Shown here: one piece after another, positions 46,185 through 58,029 of the stretch
Numbering within the stretch: the first letter of the stretch is position 1
Layout: each line of letters opens with the position of its first letter
Assembly (NCBI GenBank): GCA_030386875.1
Contig: CM059576.1
Coordinates: forward strand, 19,720,058-19,784,057
Direction of reading: 5' to 3'
Source of the DNA: Morinoia aosen
Taxonomy: Eukaryota > Arthropoda > Malacostraca > Amphipoda > Talitridae
DNA: 64,000 nucleotides
Notes under the pieces: model-generated
The model's input: only the letters and a program-made list of their open reading frames with translations
Told to the model about the DNA's origin: nothing
Database searches by the model: none
Program-made: the position numbers and the translations under genes

Positions 46185-47390
46185 GACACATGGTATTTAC
46201 AAAACTAATATCAGCTTCAAATCCAAACTTGCAAAAGTTTTGTAGTCCGTGAGACACACGTTGTTGTTGAAAACTTAATGGGAAATGCAAAGTTGCGATC
46301 GACACGCTCACTGCATGCACTGTCTTTTCAGCATAACTTTTGTCTGAGTAACGCAAGTTGCACTCTGATCTTAAATTTGGTATCAGAATATAATATATTT
46401 GTGAAGCGCACAATTGTTCTCATTTTTATTGATCAGCGCTACTTATGGAGTCCACATTTTGCCTTTCTTTTTCACTTTTGAGTGTCTTAAAAATCAGTTT
46501 CTTATGTGCTAATATTCAGGGCCGTATGTTATTCTGTTTATTGTGTTTATGACGGAAATGCTTTCCTACCTAATACATTTCACCCAGCCATCCAGTTGTC
46601 GAGTAAAACGATCCTAACCTCATGTTAAAGTTCGTTCAACCAAGTGTTAGTCAGCAGGTATATATTTTTATCTGAATTTAAATGCATTATCAAGCCCACA
46701 ATAAATCAACAAAGGGAACATGTTATATCTTCCCCTTAACCGTTTGTTCGATATTTGATATGGCTGCTGAGATGCACATATATGTTTCTGTGTTGAGAAC
46801 ATTGCAAAATCATTGATTTCGTTTGTTTTTTATTACAGATAAAATGTTTCACTTTCTTTTTATACTTTCTGTCAACAACACTGAAGAATGTCTTCATGTA
46901 TCTCGGCAACATAAATTTATCATCGAGAAAGAATCCCCTCACATACATTAAATACTAAGCAATGAATTTACAGGAAAGTTTGACGGTAGGCACTTTTGAT
47001 GCGCGCAAATAAGGACAAGGTTTGCATTCTCATGGTAAGCTAAACTGAATACTGGCATTCGTACTGAACAACTGGAGGTCGTGCGTGTCGAGCTATTATC
47101 GTAGGTTAATGAAACGCATCAAACACGTGAAATAATTACTTCCAATTCTTCGTTTCTGTATTGAAATGAAACTGTGAGCATCGAAATAATCACGAAAGTA
47201 TTAAATGATCCCCTATTGTAATTTAAATGAACATATACGGCATTAGCATGATACATGCATTCTTTCTTCGGGAGGACATGAATAAATTGTAGATGCATAG
47301 AATTTGGTGAATGTAAAATCTTACTGCAGTATTTTATATCCATAGGAGCTTCTCGCAACTCATCTTTGTTCATGAACTGACGTCTCGGTA
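46185..47390. other. No recognisable gene
   Basis: AT-rich intergenic sequence. Short frames without motifs. Confidence 0.4.
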
Positions 47391-47392
47391 GA

Positions 47393-47572
47393 AGAAACAA
47401 GGTAAGGTCACCTTCAAACCACTCTTATCGTCAACCGCGTGGCCTTGCTGACGTCATGGCAACCAACCAAAAGATGCGTTCATACTGCATCTGGGAACAT
47501 ACTGCATCTATTGGCTAGCCGAACAAGAGGTATATTTTCTTCCTCCCATACAAATGACCCTGCCTTGTTTCC
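47393..47572. mobile_element. MITE family M2, copy 2
   Basis: About 180 bp, reverse orientation relative to 4675-4847. Tips are GAAACAAGGTAAGGTCA and, read in reverse, GGAAACAAGGCAGGGTCA. The interior shares CTATTGGCTAGCCGAACAAG with copy 1 in reverse, and contains TGACGTCA. It has an internal short direct duplication (CATACTGCATCT twice). Confidence 0.75.
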
Positions 47573-47908
47573 ACTACCGTGACTTACGTCCCTCCGCGGG
47601 ATGTTTTTTCTCAGAATCCTCCTCAGGCTTTATTGTGTTTTAAGCTGCGAAATACGCAGTGCAACTGATGTTCTGAAGCGTACTTGTTTTGAAGCTACTC
47701 AGTTGTTTACTTGTGAGCGAGGGGCGATATCTTACTTTTGAAATTTTAATTTTTATTAATGAAAAGCAGTTAAAAACAAATCAAAGCTCTTTAAAGTAAC
47801 GTTTAGCCTTACATTCTAGCTTAAGCGACCTAATCCGGTCATTTTTCCCCGAATTTATTTGCGCATATTTGACCGAGAGAAAACGAACTGAACTGAAGAC
47901 CAAGAACT

Positions 47909-47957
47909 GTCAGTATTATAGGTATGAAAATTTACATTCTCGGTGAAAAATACAGAA
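47909..47957. repeat. Left copy of LINE target duplication
   Basis: About 48 bp (GTCAGTATTATAGGTATGAA ... ATACAGAA) repeated with a few mismatches at 54930-54976, at the opposite end of the LINE. It sits immediately outside the (GTA)n tail. Confidence 0.75.
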
Positions 47958-48424
47958 GTAGTAGTAGTAGTAGTAGTAGTATTAGCATCGATTTGCTAGC
48001 GCTTCAGTAATTCGTACTATATCGCGCCGTAGGTCTCACAGTTCAAAAAAAAAAAAAATACAACATTCACATCATTTCAGCAAAAGCACATTATATAATC
48101 TCTATTCAAAGTTCATCACAATTACCATTATGGAGACATAGCAACATCCATCGCAAAAACCGTTTTAACTTCCACCCGCATTTTGTCATCTTATAAGAGC
48201 CCTTGTTGATCTTTGAAGAGATCATCTACAGATCCACGCACACTTTGTTAGCACGGGCTGCCAAAGGCCCCATAGGGGATTTCAGCTGCCCACCCATTTA
48301 TGGCCGGGCGCCTTACCCACGCTGAAACCCCCAGAGGCATCTACGCAGCGCGCCCGGCTATATTGCAGTTTAGTCTTCCACATCTCAGATGTGAAGTTCC
48401 TTGCTTACGCTGTTCTTTCTCTGG

Positions 48425-51400
48425 TTAAATTTCTGACATCAGATTACACTTCTCCAGGAACATTTTAAGCGCTGATACATCGAAAGTTGAGCGTAAAATT
48501 TCCCCGAGCATTCCGATCATTACATCCTCATCAGGACCTCGCAGTCTCGGGAAACACACATTCCTGGCAGCTGCATATCGAGGGCACTCAACAAGAAAGT
48601 GTTTGACAGTCAGAGGAACGTGGCACCGCTCACATCGTGGCTGTGGCTGTCGCTCCATCAAGTGCCCGTGCGTCAAACGGGTATGGCCAATACGAAGGCG
48701 GCAGAGTATCACCTCCATCCGACGAGGGCGACAACTAGAAGATATCCACTCACGCACGGTGGGTTTAATACTTCTTAATTTATTATTAATTGTTCTATCC
48801 CACTCCTGTTGCCACAAACTTCTCACTGCAGCCTTTATCCGAGGGTAGTAGTCTCGGAATGGGACCATCAAGTTCAACGTTTCCCCATTTGTCTCCGCAG
48901 CTCGCTTAGCCACCCGGTCAGCTCGCTCATTGCCCGATACTCCCACCTGTCCGGGCACCCAGCATAACGTGACACTCTTACGTCTACTCGCAAGGTTTAT
49001 TAACATTACGAGAATCTCAGCAATGAGTGGGTGTGTACTATTATACATTTGCGTGGCCTCGATTACGCTTTTCGAGTCAACAAAAATTGTAAAAGAGCCA
49101 CATGGGTAGTCCTCAATCAATTTCAGTGCCTCCATCACACCGTACAATTCTGCTGTGAAAATTGATGACTCTGGGAGTAGTTTCATTGCACTGACCCTTT
49201 CCCCAGACACGGCGGCACATCCCACGGCGTCTCCCGTTTTGGATCCGTCAGTGTACAACTTCACGGAGTTTGCGTGCTTTTCAAGTACATGGTCCATGAA
49301 AATTCCCTTCAGGATGTGATCGGGCATGGATTCCTTCTTGGGCATCCGGCATCCTGGGCAAAAACTTTCTATAGGGACGCGCCATGTTGCAGAGTTGTCC
49401 AAGAGTACTGGGAGTATACGCATGGGTCTCAATTGCATTGCGGCCGTAATCGCTGGGTAATCCACAGATGCGGGTATGAAATGTGGAAAAGGCAGGTGTC
49501 GACCATGGGGCGCGTGCACACTGGCCCATGCAGGAGACAAAGGGACTTGCTCCAGCCTGGCTAGGTACTGTAAGGTTAGTTGCACACGTCGGAGCCACAG
49601 GGGTGGCTCTCCGCTCTCCACGCACAGGCTGTAAGAGGGTGAGGATCGAAAAGCACCAGTGCTTAGCCTGATAGCTGCATGGTGCACTGGATTCAACTTA
49701 GCGAGTGAGGATTCTTTGGCATATTGATATACTATACAGCCATAGTCTATCTTGCTCCTGATGAGGGTTCTGTATAGTCGCAACAACGTCACTCGATCTG
49801 CTCCCCACGTTACTCCAGATATACACTTTAGGAGATTCATTCTCCGAGCACACTCAACCTTGAGAGCAGCCAGGTGGGGTTTCCAGTTGAGCTTATCATC
49901 CACAATCATCCCCAAAAACTTTACGCTGCGAGCAAAAACTATCTGTCCCTCCCCCAGCACCAGTCGAGGAGGATCACAGCGGCCGCGGCATTGGAAATGA
50001 AGGCCTACAGTCTTCTCAGTAGAAAACGTAAAGCCATGCTCAAGAGCCCAAATGTTTACACTGTTGATGGCTTTCTGCATTCTGCGGGTCGCCGCAGGCA
50101 AAAATGCAGACGTTGAATAGAGCATAAAGTCATCCACATACAGCGAGGCCAAAATGCCAGGAGGAAGGACTGTAGTAATTCCATTCAGGGCGACATTAAA
50201 TAACGTGCAGCTCATGACGCTACCCTGAGGCAAGCCTTCACGCTGAAGCTGCAGTGAGGAGAGCGTACCACCCACTCTGACACGGAAGGTTCTCTCACCA
50301 AGGAACTTCTCGATATACAAGGCCATATTACCGCGGAGTCCATATCCATGCAGCGATTTGAGGATCCCATATCTCCACGCAGTATCATAGGCCTTGTGCA
50401 GGTCGAAGAAAACACATATAGTCTGGCGACGTTCTGCGAGGTTAGCTATTAGGTAGTTCTGAAGGCGCAGCAGAGCGTCTACGGTCCCGCGGTGTTGTCG
50501 GAAACCAAACTGTACAGGGTTCACCAGCTCTTCAGTCTCCAGCCATCGCGTTAGCCGGACATTTACAATCTTTTCCATCAATTTTCCAAGACAGCTAGTC
50601 AGGGCAATGGGTCGATAGTTATCAGGGTTGGAGGCAGGCTTATTAGGCTTAGCAAAGGCCATGATTATTGCTGTTCGCCATTGTTGCGGATATGTGTGCG
50701 TAGTCCAGATTTTGTTGTAAATATAGAGAAGGCATGATATTGCCGTATGATCCATTTTCTTTATCATTTGGTAGTGAATCCCATCAGGTCCGGGGGCTGT
50801 GTTTTTGCACTTTTTCAAGGCACAATAAAGTTCCATCATTGTGAGGGGATCGTTGTACGGATAGATGGAGTCAGTCGAAAAATCTAGCAGTCGCCGCTCC
50901 TGCTGACGTCTGAGAGCCGAGGTGGCATGTCCGCTGCTAACACGACAGAAGCTCCGGGCCAACACTTCTGCTAAACGCTCCGGGTCTGCGGTGAGAGAGC
51001 CATCAATTTCCAAACACGGTCGCCTGTGTCCATAATTTCCCTTCATTTTATTAACTCTTTGCCCTACCTTAGCCATGGGAGTATCAGTGTTCAGGCCGGT
51101 GACATACTTCTGCCACGATGTCTTACGCGCTACATCCTTGACTAATTGCGCTCGGGCTCTGGCTCGGTTATAGGCGATCTTATGTGCCAGTTCCTTGGTT
51201 CGTTGATAGCGCCGTAAGGCTCGTTTCCGCTCACTATTGGCTACTGCACACTCGTTGTTCCACCATGGAACACGATGTTTCTGACAGCCTCCCTGAGACT
51301 TTGGGATGGCAGCGTTGGCAGCTGCACACACCGTTGTGACAAAACGTTCGACTAGCTCATCAACACTGCATCTCTCATCGGGTTCTTCCATTCGCGAGCC

Positions 51401-52488
51401 GGTTTCAAAGTCTCTCCAGTTGGCCTTCTTGAAATTAAATCGTGGATCCGTGGGCACAGGTTGGCACCGTGCGACACACAGAAGGATGGGATAGTGGTCA
51501 CTACCATACGTATCGTCAAGCACGGACCACTGAGTATCAGGAAAGATGTCGGGCGTACACAGGCTGACGTCGATTGCAGAGGCGGTACCGCTTTGTACAT
51601 GGAAATGAGTGGGAGCTCCGGTGTTCAACAGGCACAACTCGGTAGCATCCAAAAACTCTTCCACCGCTCTTCCATGTCGATCGTTTATCAGATTGCCCCA
51701 GCGAACATGTTTGGCGTTTGCGTCCCCAAGGATGAAAGCAGGTCTTGTTAGTTGATTGCTAAGGAGGGTGAGGTCCTGTGAGGTTAAGGGATCTCCTGGT
51801 GAGGTATAGATGTTGCATACCGTGATCATACGCTGCCCAACACACATACGGAGGGCCAGGGCCTGTAATCTAGTATTGATTGCTATTTTACTGTAGCCAA
51901 CATCTCTCCGCACAAGTATTGCAAGTCCCGTTCCGGGCACCGGGTTAGGCACCGGGGAATAAACCTCAGATTAGATTAGTCGTTAGTTTTAGCCTCCCTA
52001 CCCAGCAACAAATGCGATCCAAAGAGAGGAAGGAGGAAGGCACCATTTAGTATGGAGTTAAGGAAACGCGGAATCTATGCAGAAAGGCATAGAAACAGTA
52101 AGTTGTGAAAGAAGATTATGAAACAAGATCAAAGTTGAAGAAGAAAGTAATAGGAGCTGAAAAATAGGATAGCAGTGAACCGAAAAAAGGTGGTCCTTAA
52201 CATAACAAAAACATTTTATTTCAACAAAAAAGAAGGCCTACCTAACTCTCAGCTCGGGCCCTGACATTGTCCCCCTGGGAGCGCTAGTTCCCATAGATAC
52301 AATAATTGTATCCCCCTGAGGGGGGAATAAACCTCAATACAATAGTTGTTTGGAGGTGCAGGGTTCAGGTTTCCAAGAAGGGTCTCCTGAAGGCAAACGC
52401 AACATGGTTGATACTCCTCAAGGAGGGCCCTCAAATCTCCATAGTTGCGGCGAAATCCTCTAATATTCCATTGGATATAGGTGGTCAT
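48425..52488 (-). pseudogene. LINE ORF2: endonuclease, reverse transcriptase, RNase H (interrupted)
   Basis: Encodes the enzyme that nicks target DNA and copies the LINE RNA. The start ATG at 52488-52486 overlaps the ORF1 stop. The endonuclease begins IQWNIRGF and ...CVCLQETLLGN, and resumes after the insert with FILGDANAKH and YGSDHYPI. In the 1175-codon part downstream of the insert the reverse transcriptase shows FFDLHKAYDTAW, LPQGSVMSC and YVDD near residue 604. RNase H shows LYTDGSKTGD near 899, AELYGVMEAL, VDSKS and NERADRVAK. A C-terminal zinc-knuckle-like CERCHVPLTVKHFLVEC lies near 1109. The reading frame would be continuous if the 353-bp insertion and one target copy were absent. 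No other stop or shift is visible. As it stands the endonuclease is split and the protein cannot be made whole. Confidence 0.9.
51969..52321 (+). mobile_element. Repeat family C, copy 1, inserted in LINE ORF2
   Basis: 353 bp flanked by an exact 15-bp direct repeat GGGGAATAAACCTCA (51954-51968 and 52322-52336). The plus-strand start is GATTAGATTAGTCG and the end is GTATCCCCCTGAG. Shared landmarks with other copies are AAGGAGGAAGGCACCATTTA, GAAACAGTAAGTTG, GGTGGTCCTTAACATAACAA and GTTCCCATAG. There is no coding capacity. The 15-bp duplication suggests retroposition, and read on the minus strand the element ends in CTAATCTAATC, perhaps a short tail. A SINE-like nature is inference. Confidence 0.85.
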
Positions 52489-54359
52489 GGTTTACCCTTT
52501 CTAGGTTTAGCACGCGTGGAGTCCTTTTCCACACCCTCACTTAGGGCGGCTGCTAGATCAGGCGGCACGGGACTTGTGGGTCTATCATCCCACGTATGTA
52601 TTGGCACTGCGGGAGGAGGCTTAGTCGGGAAACCTCGCGGAACCGGATATCTCTTCATCATGTGTGATGCAATATCTTCTGGGACAATTGTGACCCGCTC
52701 CAGAGAACGGACACGCTGGGTCACAATATGTCGTTCACAATCCCGCTCAGACCTACGACTGTCCGCACGAGGAACCGAAAGGTCACGCCCAGCGCTCCCC
52801 ACAGCACCACCCCCACGGCTGTACACCCGCACGTCTGGTCGAGGCACTCTTTCCACTTTACTTCCTGGCTCCGATACGCCCACAAGAGGGGCGGCTGACT
52901 CCAGAGCAGGCTCACCAGTCCGTCCTGAGTTTTCCTGGCTTGGAAAAAGATCAGGAGCTTTTTCTATGACTCTAGGTGTCTTGGCCACTTTCCCCTGACT
53001 GCCGCTGTGGGTCGGAGACGTGCCGCTCTGCGTTCGCTTTCTTGAGGTTATAATTGAGGGGATGGTTCTCAATGGTTCATTAGATGGATTTGGCTGGTCA
53101 GCAACTGTAGTTTCGGTAATACTGAGGGGTGGATTTCTTTTTGCTTTAATTTTGGGTACAGATGGTTGTTTTACGGTTGTAGATATTTCCGGTAGGGGCG
53201 CTCTACTAGTACTGGGCTCCTGTCTCACTGCAGCGTCCCTCTGTTGGTCCCGGCCAGCAGGACCGAAGGCACGGTTGACGGGCGCCGCTTGAGGGGCTTT
53301 TACCTTCTCTGCATATGTGCCCTGAGTCTTATTAAAACGACTGCCAACAACGCGCCTAGCCTCGCCATAGCTGATGCGTTGGTTTACCTGCACTGCTATG
53401 ATTTCCTCTTCCAGTTTGTAATAGAAACAAGCCTGGGAACTAGCAGGGTGTTGCTCATCACAGTTGGCACATCGGGGAGATTTAGCGCAAGGCAGCTCAT
53501 GCTGCTCTTCCGCGCAGTTTACGCACACGCCAGGCTCAACACGACAGGACCTTGCACCATGCCCAAAGTCCTGACACTTGAAACAACGGCGTGCCTTTGG
53601 CACGTACTGGCGCACTGAGCATCTAGTCCATCCAATATCCACGGACTGTGGTAGGTGGCAGCGATCAAAAGTAAGGATGTAGATCGATGAGGGCGTCAAA
53701 ACGCCTCGCTCAAATCTCTTGATCCGGTACAATGCCTTCACTTCAAATTGCTTAAGTTCCTCCAGGAGGCGTTCGTCGCTATACTGAGGGTAGTTATCGT
53801 ACCAGATGGTACCCTTGCACTCGTTGAGTCTGTCATGTGGAGAAACCTGCACGCCAATTCCTGCAAGGGACCGCAGGCCTAAGATAGCCGCACTTTGATG
53901 TTGATTACGCACCTCTACCAGTAGGCCACCGTTCCGGGTCTCCGTTACCTTGGCAGGTCTGCCGCCAAGTCCCCCGCACAGGTGACGGTTAGCTTCAATC
54001 ACGTCAACGTGGCTCATGGGCCATCCGTCCATTGTTTTGATTATGAAGAATCTCTTAAATTCCGTGGGAAGAGTTTTACTTTCGTTGTCATCGACTCTGG
54101 CTAGGGGCTCTGCAAATAAATGTTGCCGCCGAACACGTCGCTTGGGTCGACGCGGTAGCACCCTTTGGCTCTGAGTTGGTGGGACGTAGGGTTCAAGACT
54201 AAGTTTTGTTATCTCAGATGGCCTGGCTTCAGCGTCACCACTCGCAGGAGGCTGCGATGGTGTTAGCTGCGCCAAAGGCAGATTTGAGGGGAGTCCAGTA
54301 CTTGTGTCCGTTTGCAGAAGCCGTGTCGTTACCGAAGGTGTAGTGGGTGAAATTTCCAT
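52485..54359 (-). CDS. LINE ORF1: Gag-like nucleic-acid-binding protein
   Basis: Open frame of about 624 codons. The first ATG (54359-54357) gives MEISPTTPS; the frame is open a few codons further up but without another ATG. ORF1 proteins of this group bind LINE RNA and form the transposition particle. Three C-terminal zinc knuckles follow one another near residues 260-310: CFKCQDFGHGARSC, CVNCAEEQHELPC and CANCDEQHPASSQAC. The region before (DGWPMSHVDVIEANRHLCGG, RNGGLLVEV) matches the RNA-recognition-like domain of these proteins, and the C-terminal third is low-complexity, proline- and serine-rich. It ends with the stop TGA overlapping the ORF2 ATG. Intact in this copy. Confidence 0.9.
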   Translation of the reverse strand: MEISPTTPSVTTRLLQTDTSTGLPSNLPLAQLTPSQPPASGDAEARPSEITKLSLEPYVPPTQSQRVLPRRPKRRVRRQHLFAEPLARVDDNESKTLPTEFKRFFIIKTMDGWPMSHVDVIEANRHLCGGLGGRPAKVTETRNGGLLVEVRNQHQSAAILGLRSLAGIGVQVSPHDRLNECKGTIWYDNYPQYSDERLLEELKQFEVKALYRIKRFERGVLTPSSIYILTFDRCHLPQSVDIGWTRCSVRQYVPKARRCFKCQDFGHGARSCRVEPGVCVNCAEEQHELPCAKSPRCANCDEQHPASSQACFYYKLEEEIIAVQVNQRISYGEARRVVGSRFNKTQGTYAEKVKAPQAAPVNRAFGPAGRDQQRDAAVRQEPSTSRAPLPEISTTVKQPSVPKIKAKRNPPLSITETTVADQPNPSNEPLRTIPSIITSRKRTQSGTSPTHSGSQGKVAKTPRVIEKAPDLFPSQENSGRTGEPALESAAPLVGVSEPGSKVERVPRPDVRVYSRGGGAVGSAGRDLSVPRADSRRSERDCERHIVTQRVRSLERVTIVPEDIASHMMKRYPVPRGFPTKPPPAVPIHTWDDRPTSPVPPDLAAALSEGVEKDSTRAKPRKGKP

Positions 54360-54872
54360 GTTGAGCAAGGTTTGGTTTCACCTGTCACCCCGAGCCGGCA
54401 CCAAAAATCGGCCGCCTACAAGGGGATCCCTGATGTCGGGCACACGTAGTCCCAACGGGAACGCTCGCTAGGTACAGGCATAGCAGTCAGAGTAACCAGG
54501 ATCAGTAGGTTGATGCGCTTGACTAGTCAAGGGCGCGTTCCCGCACGCCAAGGACGTTTAAGCAGCCCCCCCTCCCACTAGCCCTCGCCGCATGCGACTT
54601 CAAAACTGGCAGGACGGGCCTAGGCTCCCGCCAGCCCCCAAGGAGAAGGTCAGAGCGTGTTCCAAGGAAAGCCGGGTCATCCGAAGAGAGAAATTCAGCA
54701 CAAATCCATTTAGAAGGTCCAAGTCAGTAGGGTGGTTACATGCTGCTATCTCTCTTCGTCTGACCCCTCAACCCATGCCACTCTGCCATGGTTGCACCTG
54801 GGCATCACAGCCCTGGGCATCATAGAGGCACGCAAGCCCCTCCCCGCGACAAGGGCGAGATGGCGCGAGGGG

Positions 54873-54903
<31 letters not shown>

Positions 54904-54929
54904 AGTATTATAGGTATTATAGGTATGTA

Positions 54930-54976
54930 TCAGTATTATAGGTATGAAAATTTATATACTCGGTAAAAATACAGAA
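54930..54976. repeat. Right copy of LINE target duplication, with partial tandem
   Basis: Matches 47909-47957 with about four differences. The 29 bases before it (54901-54929) repeat its first part (GTCAGTATTATAGGTAT), giving a local one-and-a-half duplication next to the A-run. Confidence 0.7.
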
Positions 54977-54979
54977 ACA

Positions 54980-56320
54980 GTTGAACATGCCGATATTACC
55001 TTTCGATACATATAAAGAAACCTCCCTGGTACCACACCCCTAATTTTTGTATAAGAAACATAAAACGGTACAATTCCTGAAAGTTGATTCAATAAGTTAA
55101 ACAAAATTTTTTAGAAAAACCTTAATACAAAGAGCGTTATATCTAAATTAAGGAGAAACAGCAGCTCCTATTTTAATATCTAGAAAAGTAGTTAAATTAA
55201 CAGAGGACATAGCGGTAAAAGTGCATCTTTAGCTACAAATTAGAAAACATACAGAAATGTAAAATATTCTACTTCTAAAACGGCAAGGAAACGTTGATGT
55301 GTTGAAACAGCAAGAGTTCGAAGGTTTATATCCACAGAAGCTATTAAACGAAATTCATCACAACCAATCTCAATTTTGAATAATGCTTAACGTAAAGAGG
55401 TTAAAGTAAAAGACACACCGAATAAAGTAGACATCAGCTGCGTTAGGGGTTGAGTACTTGATTGACATATATGAAATTAAAATCTATTCCCTTGGATATC
55501 TTCCTTTACACACCAGGAGTGAAAGCTCATCAATACCGTCAATACTACTAAATAATGCCAGGCCGGACAGCTTCCTCTTACATTCACACAAGAGCTCAGG
55601 CTGCCGCAGCAGTAGTTGATTTTGTTGAAGGTATAATGGGGGAAATAATTTTTTGCCTCTATAACAAAAACTCGATATCTTAGAAATTTGAAACTAATTA
55701 TTCCTGCGTACATGTCAATCAAACGCGCCTGCTAACTCGGCAAACATGATTTATAATACAATGAAATATTATTTTAAAATTTCTACCAAAATAAGGCTGG
55801 CACAAAAGATTCCCAGTAGCCAGACACGAGGAAGAGCGGCCATCGCACAAGGCTTACGCAAAAAAAAGAACTATAAACAAAAATGAAAGTTTGTTGAAAA
55901 CATAGAAGGTAATGTTTTGGATTATGGGAATGACCCAATATTTAATTACTCATGTCTACTTAGTCGTAAAATAAAAGGTATTCTAATGCCCACGACAAAA
56001 GTTCAAATCAACCACAAGATGTGAAGAAGAAAGAAAGTTTGAAAGGAATAAATGTTTGCTTTAGATTCGGAAAAACGAAAATACATGAAACACTTGACCG
56101 AACAAACCAAAAATACCGTCCTCAGTGATGTTCGAGAAGTGGGAAATAGTTGGCAAAAAAATACAAAAAGCACAGCACAACGCGCACGTCTAACAGAAGG
56201 TGCACGCAGAAATGCAATCAAATTGGCATTCTAATGAAGAATACGTAATGAAATTCATACATATGCCATCATTGCACCAAAACATTTTCAAGAAAAATTT
56301 CAAGTTTTACTCCAAAACTG
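54980..56320. other. No recognisable gene
   Basis: AT-rich intergenic sequence to the right of the LINE. Nothing recognised. Confidence 0.4.
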
Positions 56321-56329
56321 TAGAATTTG

Positions 56330-56690
56330 AGATAGGTTTGTTCAGCCTCCCTCCCTATCCGCAATACAGGCGTCCAACAAGAATGAAAATGAAGGCACCA
56401 TTTAGGATGGAGTTGAGGGAACACAGATTCTATGCACAAGAAGTGTTCGAAACCAGGAACCCCAGCACATAGAAACAGTGAGGTAAGAAATAAGGTTAAT
56501 GTGAGATTAAAGTGGAAAAAGGAAGTCTGAGGTGCGGAAAATCGGACACCAATAAACTGAAAAATTGGTCCTTACAAACAATATTTCAATTCGACATAAA
56601 GAAGACTCACCTAAATTACAACTCAGAAACCTCACATTTTCTGCCCACTAATTTCCATAGTCGGATGCGGGACTAAAATCCGTACAAACA
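56330..56690 (+). mobile_element. Repeat family C, copy 2
   Basis: Plus-orientation copy with AAGGCACCATTTAGGATGGA, ATAGAAACAGTGAGG, TGGTCCTTACA and AATTTCCATAGTC. It is more diverged than copy 1 and has a small insertion near 56450. It ends a few bases before the hAT element. Confidence 0.75.
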
Positions 56691-56709
56691 CTGTTTCTAT
56701 GACATAAAA

Positions 56710-57688
56710 CAGAGGTTCCCAAACTTTACCATGCCAAGGACTCTCAGATATTTAAGCCCCATCCGAAGACCCCCAGCAAATCAAAAGTTTTTATTACCAT
56801 ACCAAGACATCAATTGCATGATTGGTATGCAGTAAATATACCATTTGTATATTTCTATACCAAGTATAAAAATGTGCTTCTAAAATATTTTTCAAAATTG
56901 TTTATTGTTTTGAATTCAATTCAAAATAAAATTGGTAGAAATAGCCACAGTAGATAGATGATTACACTCATTATAATATGTACTGTCAACACAGATGACC
57001 AAAAATGGAATGCCTTCAAAAAAAAGGGCAGAATTTAACACAAAAGCCATCAAAAATTTCTTGGATGGGCTTGATGGCTCCTACACATTTGATCGATTCG
57101 GGGCTTGATGTTAGTGAATGCCAAGCGCATGTCGTTGTTCACTTGTAGGCGTGCTCTGGGCTTGGTTTTCACTATTGTCAATGTGGAAAATCCTTTTTCA
57201 TAAAAGTAGGTCGGGACGAATGGTAAAATGTATTTCAGAGTTTTCTCACCCAGAGCATGATATTCAGTTCTTGAGAAGATCCAGAACTCTGTCAATGGTA
57301 GGGCAGAGAACTTCATTTTCAAACCCCGATCATTTGATAGTTCAATGAGTTTCTCTCATTGAACCACCCATTCTGGAAAAACCCACCACACGTACACATT
57401 TCGGAGAACATAACACACACCACAGAAGTAAACTGCTCCAATAAAGCTGGAAGTAAAGGGTGAGCAAACAAACCAAAATGAAATATTATGACGGATTTAA
57501 AATTTAACATGGAAGTGCTGGCTGCTTACACATCAAAATATCGATACCACCTATTATAATGACAGAGAATCAGTGTTGTATATTTTTTCAAATATTTTTG
57601 TCTGAAGGTCATTTTTCCATTGTGTCGAGGACACTAGAACCTTCTCAGGTACCCTAAGAGTACTGTGACCCCAGTTTGGGAACCACTG
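56710..57688 (-). mobile_element. Non-autonomous hAT element with target duplication
   Basis: A 979-bp element with tips CAGAGGTTCCCAAACTTT and, in reverse, CAGTGGTTCCCAAACTGG. It is flanked by an 8-bp duplication with one mismatch (ACATAAAA at 56702-56709, ATATAAAA at 57689-57696). Eight-base duplications and CAG.GGTTCCCAAAC tips are diagnostic for hAT. The interior keeps only the C-terminal part of a transposase on the minus strand. Confidence 0.88.
57050..57322 (-). pseudogene. hAT transposase C-terminal fragment
   Basis: A 90-codon frame with EFWIFSRTEYHALGEK, LKYILPFVPTYFYEKGFSTL and KTKPRARLQVNNDMRLAF. This is the C-terminal dimerisation block of ZBED/SCAND3-like hAT transposases (LLPF-x-x-TY-x-CE-x-GFS), with tyrosine in place of the usual cysteine. 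The N-terminal catalytic part is absent, so the piece is not functional alone. Confidence 0.85.
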
Positions 57689-58029
57689 ATATAAAACATT
57701 CGAGTAGGTTACCAGAAATGTACATTTTCTTACAAACACAAACAAAGAAAACAAAACAATTCAAGATTGTGACCGTTAATCCTGGAATATAAATGAAGAA
57801 AAAGAATTTGCAGTGTAAGTCTGACAAATGTCACAAGGATGCGACAAGAAACACTACGAAATAGAATGTGAACAGCTGATTTTCATGCGTCATCCTTAAA
57901 AGCCATTCAGCAACTGAAAGAAATATCTCATTTCATTCGAAAAAGACACCACTAATTTCGCAGAATAGTACTAAAAATGAAGAATGCAGAGTTAGGAAGG
58001 AAACAAAATTTTACCGACAACAACGCTAC

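Larger units (their letters stand above)
47958..54900 (-). mobile_element. Nearly full-length LINE, I/Jockey group
   Basis: A 6.9-kb non-LTR retrotransposon on the minus strand. The 5' region (54360-54900) is followed by ORF1, then ORF2 overlapping by four bases (ATGA). The 3' end is at 47958, where minus-strand (TAC)n repeats replace a poly(A) tail. Tails of simple triplets and an RNase H domain are typical of I-type elements. The 5' junction carries 28 A (T on the element strand) at 54873-54900, just before the duplicated target. ORF2 is broken only by the family C repeat at 51969-52321, so the copy was probably competent until fairly recently. Confidence 0.85.

Noticed and set aside
47958..47990. 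GTA triplet run as an ordinary microsatellite
   Set aside because: It lies exactly at the 3' end of the LINE next to the duplicated target, so it is better explained as the element's tail.
52306..53618. Plus-strand frames of 90-230 codons opposite LINE ORF1
   Set aside because: They mirror the well-supported minus-strand ORF1 and have no independent motif.
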